Shown here one piece after another: positions 40,470 through 48,613 of a DNA stretch of 64,000 nucleotides. The notes under the pieces were generated by a model, which made no database searches, had not been told where the DNA came from, and saw only the letters and a list, made by a program, of their open reading frames with translations. The stretch lies in assembly GCF_030811455.1 (NCBI RefSeq), contig NZ_JAUSQU010000001.1, positions 9,238,001 to 9,302,000 on the forward strand, given 5' to 3'. The translations under genes were made by a program, and so were the position numbers. Positions within the stretch are counted from its first letter, which is position 1, and every line of letters starts with the position of its first letter. This stretch comes from Streptosporangium lutulentum. GTDB lineage: Bacteria; Actinomycetota; Actinomycetes; Streptosporangiales; Streptosporangiaceae.

Positions 40470-42182
40470 CTAGGGGGTGCCGATCATCGGGACCGCGAAG
40501 AAGACGAGCATCGCGATCGCCAGGGCGATGACGAAGCCGATCAGCTCCCAGGCCCAGTCGTGGTGATGGCGCTCGCTGTATTTGATCATCTTGTGCCGGT
40601 GCCGGGTGCGCTTGCCCGCCGGTTCCGGAACGGAGGCCGCTGTCTCGGAAGCCGGGATCGCGGTCATCTCGCCGGTTTCGGCGAGCGCCGCCGCCCTTGC
40701 CTCCCGATCGAGGTCCGGGCCGTCCGCCCGCTCGTACGGTGCCGGGGCGTCCGGCCGGTGGTGCTGGGTGGACCAGGCGGGGAACGCCGGTTTCGCGTAC
40801 GGCATCAGGTCGTGATCCGGTGCGCCCTGGTGACCCGGGTCCGTGAACCAGTCGGGGAGCGGCGGCTGCCGGCGTTCGAGGTCCGCCGGGGTGTCCAGGT
40901 GGCCCGTTCGGGTGAGCCAGGCGGGCGGTAAGGGCCGCGCGTGCTCGTGGCGTGCCAGGGCGTCCAGCTGGTCGGCTCGCATGGGCCAGTCGGGGAGCCG
41001 GCGCGGCGGGCTGGAGATCTCCTCCGCGGGCGCCTCGCCCGGATCCGCCCCATCGTGGAGCGTCTCGTCGCGGAGTGTCGAGGCGACCAGCTTGTCGGCG
41101 TGGGCCGGCGTCGCCCTCCCCCCGGGGGTGAACGGCCGGAACAGGTCGTCCGCCGGGACGTCGGCGGTGAGCGGAGGCGACGGGTTCTCCGCCCGGGCGT
41201 CGTCGAGCACGTCCGCCGGGATCGGCGCCGACAGCGGCATCGCCCGGCGGGGTTTCGGCCGCTGGAGTCTCAGGCGGGAGACCCGGGTCGCCGCGTCGCC
41301 GTCGAGCGAGGTCAGGACCGAGTCCCTGAGCTTGGGCATCGGCGCGGTGGCGGCCTCGTGGGCGGAGACCACGGCGGGGTCCGGAGGGGTGAACGGGTCC
41401 GGAGAGCGGTTCGTCGGGGAGAACGGGTCCGGGAAGCTGTCCGGCGGGGAGGCCTGGTCCGGGAGGCGGTCCAGCGAGGAGCGGGCGGAGCCGGTCGACG
41501 GGTCGGTCTCGGAGAGCGGCAACGGCCACGCGGGGGTCGTCGGCCAGAGCTGTTTGACCAGCGGGGACGAGGCGCGCCGGGCGGCCGCCGCGCTGACGGC
41601 ACGCGGGCCCAGCAGGGCGGCCCGCAGGCCGGCGGGCGGGACGGCCCAGGGTGCGCGGGTGAGCACGTCGCGGATCGGGGCGACGCTCATGGCGCCGAAC
41701 ACGTCGGACAGGTGGTCCGGGATCCGGGTCGAGGCCAGGGCCAGGGTCAGCGACTGGGCGAAGCGACGGCAGGCGCTCAAGGTCAGCTCGTCGGCGGTGT
41801 CGGCGGCCACGTCGAGCACCCAGGAGAGCTCGTCGGTGCCCATCTCGCACATGCCGGACAGATACAGCACCTCACGCTGGTGCGGGCGCAGTTCGCGCAG
41901 GACCCGCTCGACGAGAGCGGCCGCCGGGTCGGCGCCGGCGGACAGCGGGGCGTAGACGACGTCGCGCTGATGGATCTCACGACGGGCCAGCGCGTACAGG
42001 GCGGCGCGCGGCGGGTTCTCGGCCGTGACGACGGCGAGGACGGACGCCAGCGCGTCGGCGGCGGAGCCGGCGTCGCCGAGCTGGTCGTGGCAGTACGCGA
42101 ACAGCCCGGTGGCATGACGGTCGTAGAGTTCGGCGATCAGGTCGCCGCGCGAGCGCTGGGCAGCGAGGAGCGGTTGGGTCAC
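40470..42182 (-). CDS. Sigma-like protein with long disordered linker and C-terminal membrane helix
   Basis: The 570-residue protein has a sigma-70-like N-terminal part: a degenerate region 2 (about residues 12-75, LIAELYDRHATGLFAYCHDQLGD) and a region-4-like helical segment (about 90-155, ELRPHQREVLYLSGMCEMGTDELSWVLDV). Residues about 190-530 are a Pro/Asp/Ala-rich, probably disordered linker. The end has a basic patch (KRTRHRHKMIKYSERHHH) and one membrane helix (ELIGFVIALAIAMLVFFAVPMI). GGAGGA nine bases before the GTG at 42182 sets the start. It could be a membrane-tethered, protease-released sigma factor or a membrane anti-sigma-like protein. The region-4 helix-turn-helix is poorly conserved, so DNA binding is uncertain. 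Confidence 0.7.
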   Translation of the reverse strand: MTQPLLAAQRSRGDLIAELYDRHATGLFAYCHDQLGDAGSAADALASVLAVVTAENPPRAALYALARREIHQRDVVYAPLSAGADPAAALVERVLRELRPHQREVLYLSGMCEMGTDELSWVLDVAADTADELTLSACRRFAQSLTLALASTRIPDHLSDVFGAMSVAPIRDVLTRAPWAVPPAGLRAALLGPRAVSAAAARRASSPLVKQLWPTTPAWPLPLSETDPSTGSARSSLDRLPDQASPPDSFPDPFSPTNRSPDPFTPPDPAVVSAHEAATAPMPKLRDSVLTSLDGDAATRVSRLRLQRPKPRRAMPLSAPIPADVLDDARAENPSPPLTADVPADDLFRPFTPGGRATPAHADKLVASTLRDETLHDGADPGEAPAEEISSPPRRLPDWPMRADQLDALARHEHARPLPPAWLTRTGHLDTPADLERRQPPLPDWFTDPGHQGAPDHDLMPYAKPAFPAWSTQHHRPDAPAPYERADGPDLDREARAAALAETGEMTAIPASETAASVPEPAGKRTRHRHKMIKYSERHHHDWAWELIGFVIALAIAMLVFFAVPMIGTP

Positions 42183-42495
42183 GGGACCGGTTCCTCCGCA
42201 GGATGGTTCGGCGAGCATGGCGCGAAACAGGGGCTGTGAAATCTGTGAAACTTGTGATACGCGATGCCAGAGGGATCAACTTCGGCAATGGGGGTAATCA
42301 TGTCAACTCATGGGCACCTCTCGCACTACTGAATGCCCATTTGGTGAGAAATACACAGATCCAGCGCGTCCTGGTCGGGGCAGGGCGACAGATCGGAAAG
42401 CACAACCGTAGGCTGGTCCGCGGGGAATCCCGGGGGATCATGAGGGCGTTCGGGGGCAGGGCGGCCGTGGCCCTGTCGAAAACAAGAGGTTGCGC
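42183..42495. other. Divergent intergenic region (313 bp)
   Basis: It lies between the sigma-like gene and the ABC importer operon and must hold both promoters. An AT-richer run at 42235-42300 is the likely promoter zone, but I find no convincing -35/-10 pair or palindrome. Confidence 0.35.
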
Positions 42496-43599
42496 ATGAT
42501 CACATTTAACGGTGTCACCAAGCGCTACGCCGATGGAACCGTCGCCGTGGACGATCTGAGTCTCGAGGTGCCCACAGGAGAGATAACCGTGTTCGTCGGC
42601 CCTTCGGGCTGCGGCAAGACCACCTCTCTCCGCATGATCAACAGAATGATCGACGCGACCGGGGGCCAGATCCTCCTCGACGGCGTGGACGTGAAGACGA
42701 TCGACCCGCCGACCCTGCGCCGGGGCATCGGGTACGTCATCCAGCAGGCGGGGCTCTTCCCGCACCGCAAGATCGTCGACAATGTGGCGACGGTCCCCTA
42801 CCTGCTCGGCTGGGACAAGGGCAAAGCCCGCGCCCGGGCGATGGAACTGCTCGAACGGGTCGGACTCGACTCCAAGATGGCGGACCGTTACCCCTTCCAG
42901 CTCTCCGGCGGTCAGCAGCAGCGCGTCGGTGTGGCCCGCGCCCTGGCGGCCGACCCGCCGGTGCTGCTGATGGACGAGCCGTTCAGCGCGGTGGACCCGA
43001 TCGTGCGCGCGAGCCTGCAGGAGGAGCTCCTCCGATTGCAGGCCGAGCTCAACAAGACCATCGTGTTCGTCACCCATGACATCGACGAGGCCGTCAAGCT
43101 CGGCGACCGGGTGGCCGTGCTCCAGGTCGGGGGCAAGCTGGCGCAGCTCGCCGATCCCGCGACGCTGCTGGCCCGGCCCGCCGACGATTTCGTCCGCGAG
43201 TTCCTCGGACGCGACCGGGGCATCCGGCGGCTGTCGTTCGTCTCCGGCGACGAACTGCGACTGCGCACCGACCTGACCGTGCCCGCCTCCGCGGAGCTCT
43301 CCCCGCCGCGAGGCGCGAACGAGCCCTGGCTGGTCGTGGTGGACGAGGAGAACCGGCCGCTGGGCTGGATCGCCTCCAAGGACCTGCCGGAGTCCGGCAC
43401 GCCGGCGGACGCCAGGCTCGCGCCGTACGGGACGTTCGTCAGGGGCCGCGACTCGCTGCGTGCCGCGCTGGACGCGACGTTGCTGTCCCCGTCCGGAAAC
43501 GCGATCGCGGTGGACGAGTCGGGGCGCGTCGTGGGCGTCGCGACCCGCGAGGCGCTGGACGAGGCGCTGGCGCTGATCGCCGGGGGCGTCGGTGACTGA
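42496..43599 (+). CDS. Betaine/choline-type ABC importer ATPase with CBS region
   Basis: The 367-residue ATPase has Walker A GPSGCGKTT, Q-loop YVIQQAGLFPHRK, signature LSGGQQQRVGVARAL, Walker B LLMDEPFSAVDP and switch His in FVTHDIDE. The YVIQQ and DEPFSAVDP forms and a C-terminal CBS-like region (about residues 275-360, AVDESGRVVGVATREAL) are typical of the OpuC/ProV/YehX family that imports glycine betaine, choline or carnitine for osmoprotection. CBS domains sense ionic strength. AGAGG six bases before the ATG at 42496 fixes the start. Four genes follow as one operon; the next gene overlaps by 8 bp. Confidence 0.93.
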   Translation: MITFNGVTKRYADGTVAVDDLSLEVPTGEITVFVGPSGCGKTTSLRMINRMIDATGGQILLDGVDVKTIDPPTLRRGIGYVIQQAGLFPHRKIVDNVATVPYLLGWDKGKARARAMELLERVGLDSKMADRYPFQLSGGQQQRVGVARALAADPPVLLMDEPFSAVDPIVRASLQEELLRLQAELNKTIVFVTHDIDEAVKLGDRVAVLQVGGKLAQLADPATLLARPADDFVREFLGRDRGIRRLSFVSGDELRLRTDLTVPASAELSPPRGANEPWLVVVDEENRPLGWIASKDLPESGTPADARLAPYGTFVRGRDSLRAALDATLLSPSGNAIAVDESGRVVGVATREALDEALALIAGGVGD

Positions 43600-44254
43600 G
43601 GAACCGCTGGTCCGCTGGGACTGGATCGGGCGCAACTGGCCCACCATCCAGGGGCTGCTGGAGGACCACGTCGTCATGGCGCTGGTGCCGATCGTCCTCG
43701 GGCTGCTCATCGCGCTCCCGCTCGGGCTGGCCGGCGTCCGCTGGCGCTGGCTCTACCAGCCGACCGTCGGCGTCATGAACGTGATCTACTCGCTGCCCTC
43801 GCTGGCCGTCTTCATCGTGCTCATCCCGATCACCGGCCTCGCCACCCGGACGACCGTGATGGTCCCGCTCACGTTCTACGCCATGGCGGTCCTGATCCCG
43901 GCCGTCGTGGACGGGCTCACCTCGGTCCCCGACCACGTGCGCCAGTCCGCGGTGGCCATGGGCTTCACCCCGCTGCGCAGGCTGCTCCAGGTCGAGCTGC
44001 CGATCGCGGTGCCGGTCGTGCTGGCCGGGCTCCGGGTGGCCGCGGTCTCCAGCATCAGCCTGGTCAGCGTGGGCGCGCTGGTCGGCAGGGGAGGGCTGGG
44101 CTACCTGTTCATCGACGGCTGGCAGCGGCAGTTCTACACCCCGATCGTCGTCGGCATCGTGCTCATCGTGGTGCTGGCGGCGGTCGCCGACCTGCTGCTG
44201 GTCCTGGCGCAGCGACTGCTCACCCCGTGGTCGCGGGCAAGGAGGGCCGCGTGA
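43592..44254 (+). CDS. Betaine/choline ABC importer permease 1
   Basis: The 220-residue permease has about six membrane helices and the BPD_transp_1 EAA-like loop (SAVAMGFTPLRRLLQVELPIAVPVVLAGLRVA), as in OpuCB/OpuCD and YehW/YehY. The GTG start overlaps the ATPase stop. The pathway and substrate follow from its operon partners. Confidence 0.92.
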   Translation: MTEEPLVRWDWIGRNWPTIQGLLEDHVVMALVPIVLGLLIALPLGLAGVRWRWLYQPTVGVMNVIYSLPSLAVFIVLIPITGLATRTTVMVPLTFYAMAVLIPAVVDGLTSVPDHVRQSAVAMGFTPLRRLLQVELPIAVPVVLAGLRVAAVSSISLVSVGALVGRGGLGYLFIDGWQRQFYTPIVVGIVLIVVLAAVADLLLVLAQRLLTPWSRARRAA

Positions 44255-44922
44255 ACTGGCTGATCGAATTCTTCGGGAACCCGGACAACTGGTCCGGCCC
44301 GGACGGCATTCCCACCCGGTTGCTGGAGCATCTGGAGTTCTCGGGCCTCTCCCTCCTGCTCGCCATGCTGATCGCGTTGCCGCTGGGGCTGTGGATCGGG
44401 CACACGGGCAAGGGCGCGCTGTTCGCGATCCTGAGCGCCAACGCGGCCCGAGCCCTTCCCACCCTGGGCCTGCTCGTGCTCATCGTGCTGCTGATGGGCG
44501 TGGGCACCATCGTCCCGGTGCTGATCCCGTTGGTGGCACTCGCGGTGCCGCCTATCCTGGTCAACACCTACGAGGGCATCCGCGGGGTGGATCCCGACCT
44601 GCGGGACGCCGCCTACGGCATGGGTCTGCGCGGCGGTCAGGTCCTCGGCAAGGTGCTCGTGCCGACCGCGATGCCGCTCATCCTGCTCGGCCTGCGGGTC
44701 GCCGCGATCCAGGTCGTGTCGACCGCGACCGTGGCGGCCTACGTCGGGCTGGGGGGACTCGGCAGGTTCATCGTCGACGGTCTGGCGACCAAGGACTTCC
44801 CCAGCACGATCGGCGGGGCCGTCCTCGTGGCTCTGCTGGCTCTGGTCGTTCAACTGGGTTTCGGCCTGGTGCAGCGTGTCCTGGTCTCTCCGGGGGTGAG
44901 CCAGCGCCTGTCCATACGCTAA
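44251..44922 (+). CDS. Betaine/choline ABC importer permease 2
   Basis: The 223-residue permease is homologous to permease 1, with loop DAAYGMGLRGGQVLGKVLVPTAMPLILLGLRVAA. The two probably form the heterodimeric channel. The GTG at 44251 overlaps the previous stop by 4 bp (GTGA), which I prefer to the upstream in-frame GTG at 44227. Confidence 0.92.
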   Translation: MNWLIEFFGNPDNWSGPDGIPTRLLEHLEFSGLSLLLAMLIALPLGLWIGHTGKGALFAILSANAARALPTLGLLVLIVLLMGVGTIVPVLIPLVALAVPPILVNTYEGIRGVDPDLRDAAYGMGLRGGQVLGKVLVPTAMPLILLGLRVAAIQVVSTATVAAYVGLGGLGRFIVDGLATKDFPSTIGGAVLVALLALVVQLGFGLVQRVLVSPGVSQRLSIR

Positions 44923-44959
44923 TCTCCTAATTACCCCCCGTTTTGGAAGGGAAAGTGCG

Positions 44960-45877
44960 ATGAAGCGCCTGTTCGGCACCGCGGCAGTCATCCTGACCGC
45001 GGCGCTCACTCTTACCGCGTGCGGTGGCGGCGACCCGCTCACCAGTGCCTCCGCGAGCCCCGCGGCCTCCGGATCCGCGCCCGCGGCCGGAGGGAAGGTC
45101 GTCGTCGGCTCGGCCAACTTCCCGGAGAACGTCCTTCTCGCCGAGATCTACGCCCAGGCCCTGGAGGCCAAGGGCGTGCAGGTCGAGAAGAAGCTCAACA
45201 TCGGCAGCCGGGAGATCCTCTTCGACCAGGTCGAGAGCGGCGGTCTGACGATCCTGCCGGAATACATCGGCTCCCTGCTCGCCTTCGTCGACAAGACGAC
45301 GACGGTGAAGAGCAAGGACGACATCGTCGCCGGGCTCAAGGAGAAGCTCCCGCCCGCGCTGGAGGTCCTGGAGCCCGCCGCGGCCGAGGACAACAACTCG
45401 CTGACCGTCACCAAGGAGACCGCCACCAAGGACGGTCTCACCACGATCGAGGACCTCGTCAAGGTCGCCAAGAACTACTCGGTCGGCGGCCCGCCGGAGT
45501 TCCAGTCCCGGCAGGAGAAGAACTTCAAGGACACCTACGGCCTTGAGTTCAAGGAGTGGAAGAAGACCGGCGACGCCACCGCCGACGCCATCAAGGACGG
45601 CACCGTCCAGGTCGGCAACGTCTTCACCACCGATCCGAAGATCGTGCTCAACGACCTGGTCTCGCTGCAGGACAACAAGAGCGCCTTCGCCGCCGACAAC
45701 GTCGCGCCCCTGGTCAACAAGGCCGCGGTGAACGACACCGTGACGAGCACCCTGAACGCCGTCTCCGCCAAGCTCGACACCCCCGGTCTCCTCGCGCTGA
45801 TGAAGCGGGTGGCGATCGACAAGGACGACGCCGCCGCGGTCGCCAAGGACTGGCTGACCCAGAACGGCCTGCTCTAG
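44960..45877 (+). CDS. Betaine/choline ABC importer substrate-binding lipoprotein
   Basis: The 305-residue lipoprotein has a signal peptide with lipobox LTAC (Cys21) and an OpuAC-type binding domain (VVVGSANFPENVLLAEIYAQALEAKG, then GLTILPEYIGSLLAF). The aromatic cage residues common in OpuBC/OpuCC/OsmF proteins are only partly evident, so choline, betaine or another quaternary amine cannot be told apart. GGAAGGG precedes the ATG. A 17-bp hairpin ends the operon. Confidence 0.93.
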   Translation: MKRLFGTAAVILTAALTLTACGGGDPLTSASASPAASGSAPAAGGKVVVGSANFPENVLLAEIYAQALEAKGVQVEKKLNIGSREILFDQVESGGLTILPEYIGSLLAFVDKTTTVKSKDDIVAGLKEKLPPALEVLEPAAAEDNNSLTVTKETATKDGLTTIEDLVKVAKNYSVGGPPEFQSRQEKNFKDTYGLEFKEWKKTGDATADAIKDGTVQVGNVFTTDPKIVLNDLVSLQDNKSAFAADNVAPLVNKAAVNDTVTSTLNAVSAKLDTPGLLALMKRVAIDKDDAAAVAKDWLTQNGLL

Positions 45878-45917
45878 CCGTTCCTGATCGCCTCTTTCCT
45901 GTTTCGATCTGATCCAC

Positions 45918-45960
45918 CCGTACGGCCCGCACCGCTCCGCCGGTGCGGGCCGTACGGTTT
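45918..45960 (+). terminator. Terminator of the ABC importer operon
   Basis: A perfect 17-bp stem (45918-45934 with 45941-45957), 6-nt loop, followed by TTT, 40 bp after the last stop codon. Confidence 0.85.
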
Positions 45961-45962
45961 CC

Positions 45963-46058
45963 GCCGTGGACGCCGTGGACGCCGTGGACGCCGTGGACGC
46001 CGTGGACGCCGTGGACGCCGTGGACGCCGTGGACGCCGTGGACGCCGTGGACGCCGTG
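45963..46058. repeat. 9-bp minisatellite (GCCGTGGAC), 10 perfect copies plus a partial
   Basis: Ten uninterrupted copies (45963-46052) plus GCCGTG follow directly after the terminator and lie about 130 bp upstream of the flavin reductase gene. The period is a multiple of three, so three frames stay open, but no start, RBS or protein-like context supports translation. Confidence 0.9.
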
Positions 46059-46185
46059 TGCCGCCGCGTACGTCGTGTACCGCGTTCGCGGTGCCCGTCC
46101 GGGCTCACGGGGTTCACCGGGCCTGCCGGAGTCCCGTTCACGGGCGATGCCAGGGGTGACACCGGTTTCCGGGATGATTGCCGGT

Positions 46186-46665
46186 ATGAGTGAGTTCATC
46201 GAGGCAATGGCCCAGGTGCCGACCGCCGTGACGGTCATCACCGTCAAGGATGAGCGTGACGACGTGGGGACCACGGTCGCGACCTTCACCTCGGTCTCAC
46301 TGGACCCGCGGCTCGTGATGGTGAGCATGGAGAACACCCGCTATCTCAACGAGCTTCTGCTCCGCCACGATCGCTGGGCCGCCAGTGTGCTGTCGACCGG
46401 GCAGAAGACGATCGCCAGCCGCTTCGCGACCGCCGGTCGCCCCGGCGCGCGGCTCCTGCTCGCGGGGACGCCGCACCACCGAGGTGAGCTGAGCGGGGCG
46501 CTCGTCGTGGACGGCGGCGTGACCGCCCTGGAGGCCGAGACGGTCCAGGTCGTCCCGGCGGGGGATCACACGCTTTTTGTCGCCCGCGTCCTCGCGGTCG
46601 ACTACGTGGACTCGGCACTTCTCCCGCTCGTGCGCTTCCGCGGCCGCTACCGGCCTACCGCCTGA
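46186..46665 (+). CDS. Flavin reductase-like FMN-binding protein
   Basis: The 159-residue split-barrel protein belongs to the flavin reductase/DIM6-NTAB family: FIEAMAQVPTAVTVITV, TTVATFTSVSLDPRLVMVSMENTR (FMN loop), and an end HTLFVARVLAVDYVDSALLPLVRFRGRY. Such proteins supply reduced FMN to monooxygenases or act as small oxidoreductases. The ATG at 46186 fits family N-termini; one at 46174 is possible. No monooxygenase is adjacent, so the partner is unknown. The minisatellite lies in its upstream region and may affect expression. Confidence 0.88.
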   Translation: MSEFIEAMAQVPTAVTVITVKDERDDVGTTVATFTSVSLDPRLVMVSMENTRYLNELLLRHDRWAASVLSTGQKTIASRFATAGRPGARLLLAGTPHHRGELSGALVVDGGVTALEAETVQVVPAGDHTLFVARVLAVDYVDSALLPLVRFRGRYRPTA

Positions 46666-46830
46666 TCGCCGGCACGACCCCGCCGGCACGACCCCGCCGG
46701 CACGATCTCGCCGCGCCGTCACTCTGAGCGCGTTCGCGGTGGTCTCTCACAGCGATCGGCATGGCCCGCCGACCCGCGAGGAACCCGGGCCGCTCGCGCT
46801 CCCAGGGGGTGTGACCGTTCGCCGAACACG

Positions 46831-46862
46831 GTTCCCCGTCCGCCGAACGCGGGACGGGGAAC
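46831..46862. terminator. Bidirectional terminator between flavin reductase and sppA
   Basis: GTTCCCCGTCC pairs with GGACGGGGAAC (11 bp) around 10 nt between the converging genes. A triple 15-bp GCCGGCACGACCCC-type repeat lies just before it (46669-46712). Confidence 0.65.
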
Positions 46863-46882
46863 GCCGGTTCCGGCGGCACGCG

Positions 46883-48604
46883 TCAGCGGATCGTCCACCA
46901 GCCCGGGAGCATGAGCGGGCCGTACGAGGGCAGGCCGAGCTCGGTGGCGAGGTGGGCGATCGGGCCCCACGCCTCCAGGCGGACCTGGGCCAGGGCGGCG
47001 GACTTGTCCTCGCTGGACTCCGCCGGGCGCAGGCGCTCCAGCGGGCTCAGCCGGGGATAGGAGCGCACGGGGGCGTCCTCGGGGAGACCGGCCTTGACGC
47101 GGGCCAGCGCGAGGGCGTCCTCAAGGCCGCCGAGTTCGTCGACGAGCCCGCGCTCGCGCGCGTCGGCGCCGGTCCAGACCCGGCCCTTGGCCAGCTCGTG
47201 GGCGCGCTCGCGGGACAGGCCGCGGCCCTCGGCCACCTTGTTCACGAAGTCGTCGTAGACCCGGTCGAGCCAGGCGTTGACCCGGGCCCACTGCGTCTCG
47301 GAGAAGGCGTTCGTGGGGGAGAACATCCCGGCGTTGGCGCCTTCGCCGACGGTCTCCGAGGACACCCCGAGCTTCTCCAGCAGCCCGCCGATGACGGCCT
47401 TGCCGCCGAAGACGCCGATGGAGCCGGTGAGCGTGCCGGGCTGCGCCACGATCGCGTCGGCGGCCATCGAGACCATGTAGCCGCCGGAGGCCGCCAGGTC
47501 GCCCATCGAGACCACGATGGGCTTGCCCGCCTTGCGGGTGAGCACGACCTCGCGCCAGATGGCGTCGGAGGCCACGTAGGAACCGCCGGGGCTGTCCACC
47601 CGGAAGACGACGGCCTTCACGTTGTCGTCGCGGCGGGCCGCGCGAAGGGCGGCACAGACGGTGTCGGAGCCCATGGCGCCACCGCCGCCCAGCGGGCTGC
47701 GGCCACTGCGGCCGAGCCGGATCGCGCCGGTGCCGTGGACCAGGGCGACGGTCCGCTCCCCGGGGTGCGGGAGCTTCTTCGCGAGCGGGCCCTTGGCGTA
47801 CCGGCCGACGTAGAGCAGGAGCGAGTCGGCGCCCACGGCCTGCTTGACCTCGTCGTAGACCTCGTCGCGGTAGGCCATCCGGTCCACCAGGCCGGCCTTG
47901 ACGGCCTCGGCCCCGATGAAGGGTCCCTGGTCGATGAGCTCGCGGACCTTCGCGGGGTCGAGCCCGCGTCCCTCGGCGACGCCCGCGATGACCTGCTCGG
48001 TGACCGACTCGGTGATACGGCCCATCGACTCGCGGTGGGCGTCGGTCATGTGGTCCTGGGTGAAGGTGTTGGCGGCGGTCTTGTACTCGTGCCGCTGGCC
48101 GATCTGGTACTCGACGCCGAGCTTGCCCAGCGCGCCCCGCAGGAAGCGCTGCTCCATCGCGACGCCGGTCAGCCCGACGTCGCCCGACGGCTGCAGGTAG
48201 ACCCGCTCGAAGGCGCTGGCCAGGTAGTACGGGACGGTACCGGCCCCGAACTCGCCGAAGGTCTCGGCGAACGCGACCGTCAGCTTGCCCCTCGCCCGGA
48301 AGTGGGTCACGGCCTGGCGCAGCTCCTGCACCACCGCGAGTCCCAGCGGCTGGGTGCCGATCTTGACGATCAGCGCCTTGACCTGGGGATCCTTCCTGGC
48401 GCGCTTCAACCCGGACAGCACGTCGGCCAGGCTCGTCCTGCGCATCGACAGGATGGCGCTCAGCGGATCCGCCGGAGGCCCCTGGGTCAGGCCCTCGGTG
48501 AGGTCGAGCTCTAGGACCAGTGGAGCGGTGCGCCGCTGCCGGTACCGGTCGACGGTGTCGATGATCACCTTCGTCGCATCCATGTTCTTCACCATAAGCG
48601 ACAC
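46883..48604 (-). CDS. sppA: Signal peptide peptidase SppA, long form
   Basis: The 573-residue protein has the two tandem SppA domains of the E. coli-type enzyme. The catalytic dyad is visible: Lys175 (HEYKTAANTFT) in the first domain and Ser373 (GDLAASGGYM) in the second. It cuts leftover signal peptides in or near the membrane. I see no clear N-terminal membrane anchor, unlike E. coli SppA. The start is a GTG at 48604 or ATG at 48595; neither has an RBS, and translation may be coupled to the secreted subtilase gene whose stop is 10 bp upstream. Confidence 0.93.
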   Translation of the reverse strand: MSLMVKNMDATKVIIDTVDRYRQRRTAPLVLELDLTEGLTQGPPADPLSAILSMRRTSLADVLSGLKRARKDPQVKALIVKIGTQPLGLAVVQELRQAVTHFRARGKLTVAFAETFGEFGAGTVPYYLASAFERVYLQPSGDVGLTGVAMEQRFLRGALGKLGVEYQIGQRHEYKTAANTFTQDHMTDAHRESMGRITESVTEQVIAGVAEGRGLDPAKVRELIDQGPFIGAEAVKAGLVDRMAYRDEVYDEVKQAVGADSLLLYVGRYAKGPLAKKLPHPGERTVALVHGTGAIRLGRSGRSPLGGGGAMGSDTVCAALRAARRDDNVKAVVFRVDSPGGSYVASDAIWREVVLTRKAGKPIVVSMGDLAASGGYMVSMAADAIVAQPGTLTGSIGVFGGKAVIGGLLEKLGVSSETVGEGANAGMFSPTNAFSETQWARVNAWLDRVYDDFVNKVAEGRGLSRERAHELAKGRVWTGADARERGLVDELGGLEDALALARVKAGLPEDAPVRSYPRLSPLERLRPAESSEDKSAALAQVRLEAWGPIAHLATELGLPSYGPLMLPGWWTIR

Positions 48605-48613
48605 ATCGCCGAC

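Noticed and set aside
45963..46058. CRISPR array
   Set aside because: Direct head-to-tail 9-bp repeats with no spacers.
45943..46185. Coding extension of the flavin reductase through the minisatellite
   Set aside because: The frame is open only because the repeat is a multiple of three; it overlaps a terminator and lacks a start with an RBS.
46577..48514. Long plus-strand frame across sppA
   Set aside because: Antisense to sppA, with low-complexity composition and no domain signal.
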